Assembly: GCF_039545095.1 (NCBI RefSeq)
Contig: NZ_BAABRS010000003.1
Span: 372,001 to 436,000 of the forward strand
Reading direction: 5' to 3'
Length of the DNA: 64,000 nt
Source: Fodinibius salicampi
Lineage (GTDB): Bacteria > Bacteroidota > Rhodothermia > Balneolales > Balneolaceae
The notes beneath the pieces were generated by a model that worked only from the letters and a program-made list of their open reading frames with translations, did no database searches and was not told where the DNA came from. This document shows, one piece after another, positions 33,938 through 44,066 of this stretch (the first letter of the stretch is position 1; every line of letters begins with the position of its first letter). The position numbers and the translations under genes were made by a program.

Positions 33938-34302
33938 AATGTCTACCTGCCAAAAAGTTTAATAATTAAGTGAAGTTGAGAAGTACCGGGTGATTGCTTT
34001 CCATACATTATACTGTCCTTTACCTTTTTACTTCCTGGCTAGCCTCCTGGAAGGAATCGGTATAAATATAATATTTTTTCTCCAGTTCATATACTCGGTG
34101 TACACAGACTTTGATTGATGCTACAAGCTTTTGACTATCGGTTTATTAATTAATGCGCATCGGTGATGAAAACCATAGGCATCAACCAGATGGTTGATGC
34201 CTATAACTTCGGGCAGAGAACGTTATGGGTTGCGAAAGAATAGCTTCAATATGACTATACTCATCTTTCGATCAAATCCTGATCCTGTATTTTACCAACA
34301 GA
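33938..34302. other. Intergenic region between two minus-strand genes
   Basis: 365 bp between the GNAT gene and the oxidoreductase gene. It contains the strong hairpin at 34175-34204 and otherwise no ORF that I would call. Confidence 0.5.
34175..34204 (-). terminator. Terminator-like hairpin after the oxidoreductase gene
   Basis: Perfect 13-bp stem, ATAGGCATCAACC (34175-34187) and GGTTGATGCCTAT (34192-34204), with loop AGAT. On the minus strand it is followed by GGTTTTCAT. It lies ~100 bp beyond the oxidoreductase stop. Confidence 0.6.
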
Positions 34303-35253
34303 TCAGGGCGTAATAACGGTTTTACCCTGCGTATGGAGGGATTCAATCTCCTGAAGCACAGCCTGCACTTTATCTAAATCAAACGTTTTGGAAATTGGAA
34401 CCGTAATTTCACCCTCATCCGCCAGTTCCTGAATATGTTTCAACTGACTGGCATTCGGCTCAACAAACACATACTGGAAGCTAATATCATCAGGCACATC
34501 CGGCTGACTGTTTGTAATGGAAATAAGTTGTCCACCTCTTTTTAGCGTATCAATGCTTTGATCCAGCGAGTTGCCCCGGGAACAGTGAAAGATAAAGTCT
34601 ACTCCCTCCGGAACTATTGAACTGACGGCTTCTCCCACATCTCCGGCCTTATAGTCGATGGTGTGGTCCGCTCCGAGATCTTTCATATAGTCCTTGTTCT
34701 CATCGCTGGCTACGCCAATAACGGTTGCACCAGCCGATTTAGCCAGCTGAATAGCCAAGGTACCCACTCCACCCGAGGCTCCGAGTATTAGCAGAGTATG
34801 ATCTTCCTGCAGGTCTCCATACTGGAAAAGTGCCTGGTATGCCGTAAGTCCAACAAGGGGAATTCCACCGGCTTCTTCCACCGTAATTTCCCGGGGCCGG
34901 TGGGCAAGGTAACACTCTGGCAATACTACATATTCCGCAAAGGTCCCGTGCTGTACAGTAGGCCGACGGGCATAGGCGTATACTTCATCTCCTATATCGA
35001 ATCTGCGGGCTGCATGGCCTCGTTCCTTCACTTCGCCGGCAACGTCCCAACCCGGAACAGCCGGGAATTGGGCAGGAATCATCTCATCAAGCATGCCCCT
35101 TGCCACGGCAGCGTCCACGGGATTTACCCCAGCCGCTTGCACGCGGACAAGTACTTCTCCCTCACCGGGTTCGGGTTTTTCGAGCATTCCGGTTTTTACC
35201 TGGTTCAAATCTCCATACTCATCAAAATAAGATGCCTTCATTTTTTTACTCAT
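34303..35253 (-). CDS. NADP-dependent quinone-oxidoreductase-like (zinc-independent MDR) enzyme
   Basis: 316 residues of the medium-chain dehydrogenase/reductase superfamily. The N-terminal GroES-like domain is visible in GEVLVRVQAAGVNPVDAAVA. The nucleotide-binding Rossmann motif is GASGGVGTLAIQLAKSAGAT near residues 155-175, followed by the acidic/basic selector region GVASDENKDYMKDLGADHTI. The catalytic and structural zinc cysteines of alcohol dehydrogenases are missing, as in quinone oxidoreductases. It should reduce quinones or activated double bonds with NADPH in the cytoplasm. It is a single gene. Confidence 0.87.
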   Translation of the reverse strand: MSKKMKASYFDEYGDLNQVKTGMLEKPEPGEGEVLVRVQAAGVNPVDAAVARGMLDEMIPAQFPAVPGWDVAGEVKERGHAARRFDIGDEVYAYARRPTVQHGTFAEYVVLPECYLAHRPREITVEEAGGIPLVGLTAYQALFQYGDLQEDHTLLILGASGGVGTLAIQLAKSAGATVIGVASDENKDYMKDLGADHTIDYKAGDVGEAVSSIVPEGVDFIFHCSRGNSLDQSIDTLKRGGQLISITNSQPDVPDDISFQYVFVEPNASQLKHIQELADEGEITVPISKTFDLDKVQAVLQEIESLHTQGKTVITP

Positions 35254-35423
35254 AAATAATATTTTTTTCCAATGACTTTAAAATGATTTCATAAAAGAGA
35301 ACGTCTTATAGACAGGATGCGTTTCGAGGTGCACCCACTGACGACAAACAAGACAAGAACAGAGATAGCATCCGGGAAAATAAGTATGAGAAATAAAATA
35401 CAACTTATGGTATCTATCCCTTT

Positions 35424-37238
35424 CTACCGACTGTAAAAGATAAGCCCTCCGCCCTCTCCACCGGACAGAAATTCGGCTGTACCGTCTCCATCAAAATCGG
35501 CGAAGCGGGGTGTTCCCAGAGAGGGTACATTAAGAGCAACGGGAAGAGCTTCTTGTTCAAAGGTTGGCTTACCTGCAGATCCTGTGTTGCGGAAGAAGAG
35601 CAGTCCCTCCGTCTTTGTGCCGAGAAAAAGATCAAGGTCTCCATCCCCGTCGATATCGTGGAGCTCCGGGGTACTTCGGGAGTCGGCCCGAACATCGGAA
35701 AAAGCATCTTTCTCCAGGACAAATTCCGGCTCATTCCCCGTACCTTCATTCCGATAGATGTGGATATCTCCGCCCGATGAACCGACAAAGAGATCCAAAT
35801 CCCCGTCATCATCAATATCGGCAAGCGCCGGCGCGCTGTTACTTCCCCGTTCCAGCTCTATAAGCGATTTACTGACCAGCTCAAATCCGTCGGCCGTATT
35901 TTGGTAATAGGCAACCCTTCCTTTCCATGTCCCGAGCAACAGGTCCGCCCGGCCGTTGCCGTTAAGGTCACCCAGAGACGGGGCATAGTGATACGTATCG
36001 GGTAGATCCAGCGCTCCTGTGTTATGGAGAGACGGCTTTTCCGCTGACCCGCGGTTTTCAAACTGATATACAATCGAGGTATTGTCATCGACCGGGTCGA
36101 TCTTGTTGGCCAAAAGCAGGTCAGAGTCGCCGTCTCCGTCAATATCGCCCACCGCGGGTATGCTTTCATTTCCGATATCTATGGTATTCAGGAATCGTTT
36201 CGACTGCAGGCTAAAGGTGCCATTATTCTCCTGCTTGTAAAAGTAGAAATTATCCGCGAGTGTCTGGGTTGCATTGTAGGCACCACCGAGAACGCCCAAA
36301 AAAAGATCGATATTACCGTCCTGATCCCAATCTGTAAAAGTGGGAGCGTTGTATCCGCTTGATTCAACGGGATTGGATGGGGGGAATGGCTGTGGTTCGC
36401 CCTGCAGGTCGGGATTGCTGCAGGAGCCCTTATTCTCGATAAGCAGGAGGCTGGGCTCGAAAAAATCGCCCCAAAAAAGATCCTGGTCGCCATCCTTATC
36501 GATATCAACAAAAGCCATGGTGTTTGCCCCGTGCATGGTACCGAACTGCTTGACGATCTCGATACCCTCAAAGCGTTTATTTACCAGCTCAAATTGCGGA
36601 ATGTCCCGGCTGTCGCGTCCCGTTGATTCGTAGCGCATTAGGGTGCCGTCCAGCCGACCGATGAAAAGATCGAGCTTCCCGTCGCAATCGATATCCGTGA
36701 CGTTTGGGATATTTTGACGGTCGGAAAAGATCGGTTTCCCATTCGCATCCTTCAGCGTATCAGCCGCCAGGCTAAAATCCGGATTTTCTGCAGAGCCCTC
36801 ATTGCGATAGTAACGGATATAGCTGTATGGCTGCTCGGTAAGCAGATCCAGATCGCCATCCTGATCCAGATCGGCAAAGCGGAACCACTCGCCAATATCA
36901 AGATTCTGAAACTTATCGGTCTGCCAGGCCAGGGGAGAATCGGAGTCCGTATTCGTATGTTCAAAAAACATGAGCTCGTCCGTATTTTCCTGGACAAAGA
37001 GATCTGGATCGGCGTCACCATCAATATTAACAAACTGGGGACGCGGGGCGTTAAAACCGCCGAGAAAGGGGTGACCAATTTGCGCGCCGGTGGTATCGTG
37101 TACCGGGAAGGGATTCACTTGTCGCTCAAAATCAGTGGATCCCAATTCATTTTCACTGCTTGTGGATTGCATGCCACTGCAGGCCGTGAACAGGATTACA
37201 GTGATAATGAGCAAGTTATTAAGCGGACGGTCAGGCAT
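35424..37238 (-). CDS. Exported FG-GAP/VCBS-repeat lipoprotein
   Basis: 604 residues with a lipoprotein signal (NLLIITVILFTAC, lipidated Cys20). The rest is a run of FG-GAP/VCBS-type repeats, each containing a DxDxDG calcium-binding loop, for example ADPDLFV, DLDQDGDLDLL, DIDCDGKLDLF, DIDGDGDSDLLLA, DLNGNGRADLL and DIDGDGDLDLFLG. Such repeats build a beta-propeller stabilised by Ca2+ and found on cell surfaces. No enzymatic domain is present, so a binding or scaffold role is more likely. It is the last gene of a three-gene apparent operon with two other propeller-type proteins; the gap upstream is about 60 bp. Confidence 0.85.
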   Translation of the reverse strand: MPDRPLNNLLIITVILFTACSGMQSTSSENELGSTDFERQVNPFPVHDTTGAQIGHPFLGGFNAPRPQFVNIDGDADPDLFVQENTDELMFFEHTNTDSDSPLAWQTDKFQNLDIGEWFRFADLDQDGDLDLLTEQPYSYIRYYRNEGSAENPDFSLAADTLKDANGKPIFSDRQNIPNVTDIDCDGKLDLFIGRLDGTLMRYESTGRDSRDIPQFELVNKRFEGIEIVKQFGTMHGANTMAFVDIDKDGDQDLFWGDFFEPSLLLIENKGSCSNPDLQGEPQPFPPSNPVESSGYNAPTFTDWDQDGNIDLFLGVLGGAYNATQTLADNFYFYKQENNGTFSLQSKRFLNTIDIGNESIPAVGDIDGDGDSDLLLANKIDPVDDNTSIVYQFENRGSAEKPSLHNTGALDLPDTYHYAPSLGDLNGNGRADLLLGTWKGRVAYYQNTADGFELVSKSLIELERGSNSAPALADIDDDGDLDLFVGSSGGDIHIYRNEGTGNEPEFVLEKDAFSDVRADSRSTPELHDIDGDGDLDLFLGTKTEGLLFFRNTGSAGKPTFEQEALPVALNVPSLGTPRFADFDGDGTAEFLSGGEGGGLIFYSR

Positions 37239-37298
37239 CTTTAGAAAAATCCAAATTGAAAAAGTACTGCAACAGGTGAATCATTTCTTTTGTTGGTT

Positions 37299-38423
37299 TT
37301 ACCGGGCCCGCGTGCCGATTCCCGAAGGATAGGCATCGACCTCAATAATCTTCTCAATTTCCCGCGTTTCGGTATTAATGACCGTGATCGTACCGGGCGG
37401 ATCTCCGGTAGAGGAGGTAGTGCTCGCCTGGTACGTTCCTTTTCGGTTATTATTGGAAATATAGAGATACTTGCCATCTGCGGAAAGGGCGCTGCCATGC
37501 GGCTGGGCAAGACCTTTGCCCTCGATCACCGTATCCACGGATCGGCTTTGCATATTCACTACAGTAACGGTATGTGCTTCTTTGTTTCCGAAATAGACAA
37601 ACCGTCCATCCGGTGAAAAGATCGGATGCCAGGGCTGGGCATTAACGTCAATACTATCGGTCACGGTTGGTGAGGCCGGATCACTAATATCGAAGACGAG
37701 CAGCTTCCCCGATACCTGCCCCGTAACGACCAAAGTGTTCCCATCGGGCGATATGGCAAAGTCAACAAAGACATGAGTATCACCACCAATTCTTGTCAGA
37801 TTTGTTTCTTCGGTTTCGGTATTGAGCGAAAGAATTTGATTTTCTGCCAGGCTTGCGATAAATGTCCATTTACCGTCTGGAGTGGTTGAAATGGCGTGGG
37901 GACGAGCGAAAAAGGTATCGATTTCTTTTTGCAACGTCATATCTGATCGGTTAATAACCCCGATACTCTGGGGCGGATTAACCGCACTCATTGACCGCCC
38001 GACCAGCAGCAGATCGCGCGTGGGATGCAGCTCCAGAAGTCCGGGGACCTCCATTTCGGCCTGACCGACGAGCTCGTTCTTCCTGTTGAATTTGAGCACG
38101 CGATTTTCTCCAATAAGAGTAACGTACCAGTGAGAACCATCCGGTTCGGCTACTGTGTGGTGCGGCTTGGCATTTTCAGAAAATCCAAGTTCCTGTAAAT
38201 CAATATTATCTACGATTTCATTCGTCTCCGCATCAATAACGGTTAGCGTTGCTGCCCCTTGATTACAGACGTAGATACGCTGGCCTTCAGCGGTACTATT
38301 TTTTTTATCCGGCTGATGCTGAGCAGAAATAGTCCCGGCAGACAGCGTGAACACCGCAAACGTAACAAATACTATTCGTGAAAAAGCATTCATCAGGCTT
38401 TGCATAATAAAATCTTTATTCAT
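37299..38423 (-). CDS. Exported YncE-like (YVTN-repeat) beta-propeller protein
   Basis: 374 residues from the ATG at 38423; the frame also extends to a GTG at 38438. A signal peptide follows (FSRIVFVTFAVFTLSAGTIS). The body is a seven-bladed YVTN/YncE-type propeller: IYVCNQGAATLTVIDAETNE, then WYVTLIGENRVLKFNRKNEL, KLLVFDISDPASPTVTDSID, VYFGNKEAHTVTVVNMQSRS and YISNNNRKGTYQ. No CxxCH heme motif or quinohemoprotein feature was seen. YncE-like proteins are periplasmic and bind DNA or other ligands; the function here is unknown. It is the middle gene of the propeller cluster, 57 bp after the anchor-B gene's stop and 60 bp before the VCBS gene. Confidence 0.83.
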   Translation of the reverse strand: MNKDFIMQSLMNAFSRIVFVTFAVFTLSAGTISAQHQPDKKNSTAEGQRIYVCNQGAATLTVIDAETNEIVDNIDLQELGFSENAKPHHTVAEPDGSHWYVTLIGENRVLKFNRKNELVGQAEMEVPGLLELHPTRDLLLVGRSMSAVNPPQSIGVINRSDMTLQKEIDTFFARPHAISTTPDGKWTFIASLAENQILSLNTETEETNLTRIGGDTHVFVDFAISPDGNTLVVTGQVSGKLLVFDISDPASPTVTDSIDVNAQPWHPIFSPDGRFVYFGNKEAHTVTVVNMQSRSVDTVIEGKGLAQPHGSALSADGKYLYISNNNRKGTYQASTTSSTGDPPGTITVINTETREIEKIIEVDAYPSGIGTRAR

Positions 38424-38495
38424 TGATGTTGCTAACACATTGAATGATTCAACCTCAAATGAGCCGTTATATTGTGGTCTTATGTTATTACTGGC

Positions 38496-40886
38496 TTATT
38501 CCTGCTTTTCCAGGATAAACAAGCCCTCGCGGGAGCTGGTCATAACTACAATACCGCTGTCGAAGTACGGGTAGTTACTCCATGTTCCGGCAAAGCCCGG
38601 CTGATCTTCGGTAAACGGATGAGTATCAAAATAACCAATCTTCTCTGGGTTTTCCGGATCGCTAATATCGACCACCTGCAGCCCGCTCACATAATTCGAC
38701 TGATACATCGTATCGCCTTTGATATAGAGGTTATGGTCGGAAGACGGATTGCCGAGATAGAATTCGCGTACGAATTGCGGATCGTCAAGGTCCGTCACAT
38801 CCCATACGAGAGTACGGGTTTCCTCCACATTGCCGGTAAGCTCATCAAGCTCATCGTTCTGGAAGAAATACCGGTGATCTTCGGTGAGCCAGCCTTGGTG
38901 GACATATGCATAATCTGGATAGGAAGCCGTAGAAACGGCTTTGGGATTTTCCTTATCCGTAACATCAGCTATGCTGATAGCGGTCTCATTGGCGCCAATA
39001 CAGATTTCCTGTCCCTGGTACTCCTTATCCGGTCCTTCATAGACCACGCATTGCGCGTCATGGGTATAACCGGTTCCACTGCGACCTGTTGAGGGATCGG
39101 AGAAGCAGCCGGCGAAAGTTGGATTTGTAGGATCCTGTATATTCACCATATGCAGGCCGCCCCCGCACGTCTGTCCGCCGCCGCTGCTTCCGACGACATA
39201 GGCAAAACCGGTGTCTTTGTTGATAACCACATTATGGGCGCTGTGAATCTCATTATAGTGTGCTACCTCCTCTAATGTAATTGGTGTTCCTTCAAATTCA
39301 CGGAGGTCAGTAAGATCGACTACCTGCATTCCATGCGTACCGGCATTATCGGCGACGATAAAGGCATGATTACCGTAGACTTTAATATCGCGCCAGACAC
39401 TTGCCTGTGCCCCCTCTGTCATAGGTAATGTACCAACATAAACAGGATTATTGGGATCACTGACATCTACAAAGGATGTGCCTTCATTTCGTCCGATGAG
39501 TGCATACTCTTTACCCGTCCTGGGATCGGTCCATCCCCACATGTCGTTGAGCCGAACACCGCGGTCGCCGCCAATTTCATCAATAGGGAGAAAGGAAAGC
39601 AGATCTACATTATTACAGCCATACCGATCTGCATTGCCATCGGTGCATTCGACCTTATTTCCGGTGATGGGCTCAAGAACAGAACTGCCTTTACCCAGTA
39701 CAGTGGTCTGCACAGACCACGCACCGCTATCCTCGGTGCGCTCCAGGATTGCTGCCGTTCCGGCCCCATAGTCGGCACCGATAAGTCCGGTTACGGCAAC
39801 ATTTTCATCCACGGCAATAGTACCAGCGAACTGAGCATTTTGCTCGGAATCGGGTCCACTCAGCTTTTGCACTCCTGCCCATCCATCGCCGGTTTGATTC
39901 TGCTCAAACTGGTAGATTGCCCCTTTTCTGCCATCGGCATTCGGAGCTCCAATCCAGGCTTCAGTCCCGGCAAACGTCAGTGACGTACCAAATTGGTATC
40001 TCGGCTCACTGTCATAGGCAACGAGACGGCCGCTTTCATTCCACTTTTGAGTATCTGCATCGCGCCGGAAAACAAATACAGCTCCCGAGGCAGATGCGTG
40101 ATCCGGGGCTCCAACAAGAACCTGATCGCCATTCATACCAATAGATGAGCCAAAGGCTCCATCTTCGTCCACTCCGTCACTTGTGAGCGTAGCCTCCCGG
40201 GTCCAGCTTCCGTCATTGCTACCCTGGAAAACATAAACTGCTCCTCCCTGATCTTCGGGTGCTCCAACGAGCAAACGATTACCATCCAGGGCGAGGGCCG
40301 AACCAAAGTTCATGCCATTCGAAGTATCCGGGTTCGCAATCCGCGCCTGTTGAGACCATGATCCGGCATCCGTATGTCGATACACGTAAACGGCACCATG
40401 GCCATCCTGTTCACCGGGTGCACCGATAAAGGCAAGATCTCCTTGTATTCCCACGCTTTCACCAAAGCCACTTTCAGCAATGGAATCAGCCAGGGCAATC
40501 CGGGAAGCTTCGGTCCACGACCCGTCACCGGCCCGCTCAAAGATATAGGCTGCACCTTGATTGTCATCCCGTTCTGGCGCGCCTATTAGTACATAGTTGC
40601 CATTGGCAGCCAATGACGATCCGAAACCATCGCCGATCTTCCCATCCGAGGCGGTCAGCTGGACTTGCTCCGTCCATCCCGTATCGGAACGGTCGTACAC
40701 ATACACTATTCCGGGCTGGTGTACATTTGCAGGCTCACCGATAAATACCAATCCATCGGCAACATCCACCGCACGGGCGAATCCCATCATCGCTTCAGAT
40801 TCACCGGATGGAGTTGTTTGTGCCTGTACAGAGAAAAGAGTGAGAGGAAAAAAGAGTAGAAAACAGAGTATCGATATACGTTTCAT
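38496..40886 (-). CDS. Exported choice-of-anchor B protein with N-terminal FG-GAP repeats
   Basis: 796 residues with a signal peptide (ISILCFLLFFPLTLFSVQAQ). Residues ~30-370 are FG-GAP-like units with the phrase 'GxxFGxSLxxxGxxxLIGAP' repeated about seven times (FGSSLAANGNYVLIGAP, FGSALALDGNRLLVGAP). Residues ~400-796 are LVIVD-type repeats of the choice-of-anchor B family (ALIGRNEGTSFVDVSDPNNP, HSAHNVVINKDTGFAYVVGS, VVDISDPENPEKIGYFDTHP, ending SGIVVMTSSREGLFILEKQE). The C-terminal layout is that of proteins anchored through a variable tail in other species; here no extra sorting tail follows. It is the first gene of the three-gene propeller cluster. Likely cell-surface or secreted. Confidence 0.85.
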   Translation of the reverse strand: MKRISILCFLLFFPLTLFSVQAQTTPSGESEAMMGFARAVDVADGLVFIGEPANVHQPGIVYVYDRSDTGWTEQVQLTASDGKIGDGFGSSLAANGNYVLIGAPERDDNQGAAYIFERAGDGSWTEASRIALADSIAESGFGESVGIQGDLAFIGAPGEQDGHGAVYVYRHTDAGSWSQQARIANPDTSNGMNFGSALALDGNRLLVGAPEDQGGAVYVFQGSNDGSWTREATLTSDGVDEDGAFGSSIGMNGDQVLVGAPDHASASGAVFVFRRDADTQKWNESGRLVAYDSEPRYQFGTSLTFAGTEAWIGAPNADGRKGAIYQFEQNQTGDGWAGVQKLSGPDSEQNAQFAGTIAVDENVAVTGLIGADYGAGTAAILERTEDSGAWSVQTTVLGKGSSVLEPITGNKVECTDGNADRYGCNNVDLLSFLPIDEIGGDRGVRLNDMWGWTDPRTGKEYALIGRNEGTSFVDVSDPNNPVYVGTLPMTEGAQASVWRDIKVYGNHAFIVADNAGTHGMQVVDLTDLREFEGTPITLEEVAHYNEIHSAHNVVINKDTGFAYVVGSSGGGQTCGGGLHMVNIQDPTNPTFAGCFSDPSTGRSGTGYTHDAQCVVYEGPDKEYQGQEICIGANETAISIADVTDKENPKAVSTASYPDYAYVHQGWLTEDHRYFFQNDELDELTGNVEETRTLVWDVTDLDDPQFVREFYLGNPSSDHNLYIKGDTMYQSNYVSGLQVVDISDPENPEKIGYFDTHPFTEDQPGFAGTWSNYPYFDSGIVVMTSSREGLFILEKQE

Positions 40887-41328
40887 GGGAAGAGTAATAT
40901 TTTGGAGAATTATTTCCTATTCAAAAATACTATGGCTGATAGTATAAAATATAGATGCTAAACAGAAACAATATAAGTTTTCTGACTGATTATGATAAAT
41001 TTTAACAAATTTACGGAGTCTAATATTGTGTGATATTTAAATAAAATCATTCAGTACTGAACCAGATCAGCTTATTCAATTAATATTGACCAATAGAATA
41101 TTTATAAAAACATATGCTCACATATTGCTTGCACATGCAATTTTAAATTGGATTGAGATCAAAATCGGTTTTCTGCATGCTGAAGTATCTTTGGGATTAT
41201 TTTTTTGACTTTATCCTAAATTTCGAATGCAGTCGCTATACCAAGTTATTCCTGATAACACTGCTTTGTTCTCATTTAAAATCTTCATTTATTAATACTC
41301 GATTTGTCAAAAACCACCTGATTCGCCT
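40887..41328. other. Divergent AT-rich intergenic region
   Basis: 442 bp between the propeller cluster and the cation exchanger gene, presumably holding both promoters. I looked for riboswitch-like paired stems ahead of the exchanger and saw none that I would defend. Confidence 0.4.
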
Positions 41329-42360
41329 ATGATTCTCTCACTGCTTTTTTGGACGTTTATAGCCCTGATTGCTACGGGCATTCTCTGGAAAGGGAGCGAC
41401 TGGCTGGAACATGCTAGTGAGGGATTATCCATCTATTATGAGCTGCCGGATATCGTACAAGGTGCACTGGTAGTAGCGATAGGATCAAGCTTTCCTGAGC
41501 TGTCCACCGTGGTGATCTCCAGCCTCCTCCATGGGGAGTTTGAGTTGGGAGTAGCGGCCATAGTTGGGTCGGCCATTTTCAATATTCTGATAATTCCGGC
41601 CGTTGCGGGCTTGGTTACCAAGGATCCACTGGAATCGAATCGAGACCTGGTCTATAAGGAAGCCCAGTTTTATATCATTTCGGTGGCGGTATTGATTATC
41701 ACCTTTGCTTTTGCGGCTATTTTCAACCCCATTTCTTCCGAAAATGGAGTTATTCTGGGCGAAATGGATCGACTGTTGGCCCTTATGCCTATCGTTCTAT
41801 ACGCTTTCTATATCTTTATCCAGTACCAGGATACGATGGACTACGAATCAGACATTGATGCCAGTGCAATTAATCCGCTGAAGCAGTGGGGCATGCTTGC
41901 CTTAAGCCTGGTTGTTATTTTGATTGGGGTGGAAATGCTGGTTAGGTCTGCCATCGAGTTTGGTAACCTGTTGGGAACGCCTTCTTTTCTCTGGGGAATT
42001 TCGGTAGTAGCTGCAGGCACCAGCATCCCCGATGCTTTTGTGAGCATTCAAAAGGCGCGCAAAGGCGACGCCGTAACCTCACTGGCTAATGTTCTGGGCA
42101 GCAATATTTTTGACCTGCTGGTTTGCATTCCGGTGGGCGTACTTATCGTCGGGACTACGGTCATTAATTTTACGGTTGCGGCACCACTAATGGGAGCGCT
42201 TACCCTGGGCACGCTGCTCCTTTTTAGCTTTATGCGCACTGACATGGTGCTCAGCCGGATAGAGTCAATAACGCTTATCGTACTCTATTTTTTATTTTTG
42301 CTGTGGATGGGGCTGGAGAATTTTGATGTCATTGATTCGATCCCGTCTCTACCGGCCTAA
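41329..42360 (+). CDS. CaCA-superfamily Na+(K+)/Ca2+ exchanger
   Basis: 343 residues with about ten membrane helices in two homologous halves. Alpha-repeat 1 is VVAIGSSFPELSTVVISSLL followed by GVAAIVGSAIFNIL; alpha-repeat 2 is GTSIPDAFVSIQKARKGDAV followed by ANVLGSNIFDLL. These carry the ion-binding Glu/Asp and Asn residues of the family. The 'GTSIPD' and 'GSAIFNIL' forms look more like K+-dependent (NCKX) exchangers than like YrbG, a weak inference. It exports Ca2+ against Na+ entry, useful in Na+-rich habitats. It is a single gene. Confidence 0.88.
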   Translation: MILSLLFWTFIALIATGILWKGSDWLEHASEGLSIYYELPDIVQGALVVAIGSSFPELSTVVISSLLHGEFELGVAAIVGSAIFNILIIPAVAGLVTKDPLESNRDLVYKEAQFYIISVAVLIITFAFAAIFNPISSENGVILGEMDRLLALMPIVLYAFYIFIQYQDTMDYESDIDASAINPLKQWGMLALSLVVILIGVEMLVRSAIEFGNLLGTPSFLWGISVVAAGTSIPDAFVSIQKARKGDAVTSLANVLGSNIFDLLVCIPVGVLIVGTTVINFTVAAPLMGALTLGTLLLFSFMRTDMVLSRIESITLIVLYFLFLLWMGLENFDVIDSIPSLPA

Positions 42361-42437
42361 GTTAGAAAAACTGCCTGATAATCGGTGGATTTAAGCTCTA
42401 CATAGTTAATATCGAAGCTACAACTGCACTTTTTATT

Positions 42438-43760
42438 TTAAAGTGTCCACGGCTCTCGGTGAGATCCTCTTACCAATTGGTTTGCAGCCTCACTACCTTT
42501 TACTTTTTCCGTTTCGCTATCCCATTCAATACGCTCTTTAGTCCGGTAAGCAATATTCCCCAAATTTGCTGTGGTCGTAGATCGATGACCAATTTCCACG
42601 TCCGCAATAGGTTTATTTCTGGATTTTATACAGTCAAGAAAGTTGCGGATATGATTATGGACCGAATTCTCTTCTACCTGCATGCTCAGTGGCTCCAGCT
42701 TACTACCCGGTTCCGGGGTTAACTTCAGCGATCCCCGGTCGACAAATAAGCTTCCTTCCGTTCCATGGAATTCGATACCATAACCGTTGCCATCAAGGGT
42801 TTTACTGTTACAGACCCGGTTTTCGTATGTGCAGACAAAATCGGGATACTGATAAGTAGCAGTAAGGGTGTCCGGTGTTTCCCGGTCATCCTGGATATGA
42901 AACTTGCCACCCACTGCTGATACTGATTGCGGGGCATCTACCTCCATCGCCCACTGTACAATATCAAGCAGATGTACGCCCCAGTCCGTCATCATTCCTC
43001 CTGCATAGTCCCAAAACCAACGGAAACTGGCCCAGCGCTGGTACTGCATTTCCTCATTCAATATTACTCCAAACCGGTTCATATTATAGGGACGCTCTTG
43101 AGCAGGGCCCAGCCACATATCCCAGTCGAGCCCTTCGGGTGGATTGCTATTTTCAGGATTTCCAATTCCATCAGGGTAGGAGTTGCCATAATTCCAAGTC
43201 CTCACAAAACTGATTGGTCCGAGATCACCGGACTGAACTATTTCTACAGCCTCCTGAAAAACTTTACCGGAACGCTGCATGGTGCCCGTCTGCACAACCC
43301 GGTTATGGTTCCGAGCGGCTTCTACCATTTTACGTCCTTCGTCTATATACCGGGATAGCGGTTTTTCCACGTATACATCTTTTCCAGCCTGGCAGGCCAT
43401 AATCGTATTCAGGGCGTGCCAGTGATCGGGCGTAGCAATAACAACCGCATCAATATCATCGCGATCCAGTACTTTTCTAAAATCAGTGTAAGTATCGGCA
43501 CTGGATGCTTCTGCGGAAGCGTATTCCAGATTGGGTTTATAAACATCACTCAGGGCTACCACTTCAGCATCCGACTGATTCATCACTTGCCCCATAAGTC
43601 CGCGCCCTTGTCGACCTATGCCGATCATTCCCACCCGAATCCCATCATTGGCACCCAGTATATTTCCATAACTACTTGCACTAAGTCCGAGTGTCAGTCC
43701 GGCCGTACCGGCTGCTAATGTTTTGATGAAGTTTCTTCGGGAGGTAGTTTGATCTGACAT
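42438..43760 (-). CDS. Tat-exported Gfo/Idh/MocA-family oxidoreductase
   Basis: 440 residues. The N-terminus is a twin-arginine signal (TSRRNFIKTLAAGTAGLTLG), so the protein is exported folded with its cofactor. A Rossmann domain follows (IRVGMIGIGRQGRGLMGQVM), then the family's EKP motif (VYVEKPLSRYIDEGRKMVEA) and a C-terminal alpha/beta domain (GLDWDMWLGPAQERPYN, then YAGGMMTDWGVHLLDIVQWA). Exported relatives are common in Bacteroidota and Planctomycetota, where some oxidise or rearrange sugars or inositols with a tightly bound NAD(P). The substrate is unknown. Confidence 0.9.
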   Translation of the reverse strand: MSDQTTSRRNFIKTLAAGTAGLTLGLSASSYGNILGANDGIRVGMIGIGRQGRGLMGQVMNQSDAEVVALSDVYKPNLEYASAEASSADTYTDFRKVLDRDDIDAVVIATPDHWHALNTIMACQAGKDVYVEKPLSRYIDEGRKMVEAARNHNRVVQTGTMQRSGKVFQEAVEIVQSGDLGPISFVRTWNYGNSYPDGIGNPENSNPPEGLDWDMWLGPAQERPYNMNRFGVILNEEMQYQRWASFRWFWDYAGGMMTDWGVHLLDIVQWAMEVDAPQSVSAVGGKFHIQDDRETPDTLTATYQYPDFVCTYENRVCNSKTLDGNGYGIEFHGTEGSLFVDRGSLKLTPEPGSKLEPLSMQVEENSVHNHIRNFLDCIKSRNKPIADVEIGHRSTTTANLGNIAYRTKERIEWDSETEKVKGSEAANQLVRGSHREPWTL

Positions 43761-44066
43761 ATTAAATCCCCATTTATATTAGATTATTATTGAGAGTCTT
43801 ATGGCACAGATATTTAAGACGATATAATCACTCCGTACCCATCACAGCTACGGAATCCTGAGAGAAATATTTATGATACTCGCAGAATTCATGTATCAAA
43901 GTAATTAATCCTCCGACTCTAAAAAAGTAACCTGGGCCCACTTTTATCCTCATTAGTCCTGATGAACAACTCATTGACTATGTAAGTAACCCCGATCCTT
44001 CAGAAATAACTGTGCTGATCGTCGATTAAAAATAGCTCCTTTTTTTTGCTTTATATATAAAACAGC
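43761..44066. other. Intergenic region upstream of the Gfo/Idh gene
   Basis: 306 bp, AT-rich, carrying the presumed Gfo/Idh promoter on the minus strand. No ORF or clear structure. Confidence 0.4.

Noticed and set aside
36714-37244. 176-residue plus-strand reading frame inside the VCBS-repeat gene
   Set aside because: Antisense shadow produced by the repetitive DxDxDG codons of the real gene.
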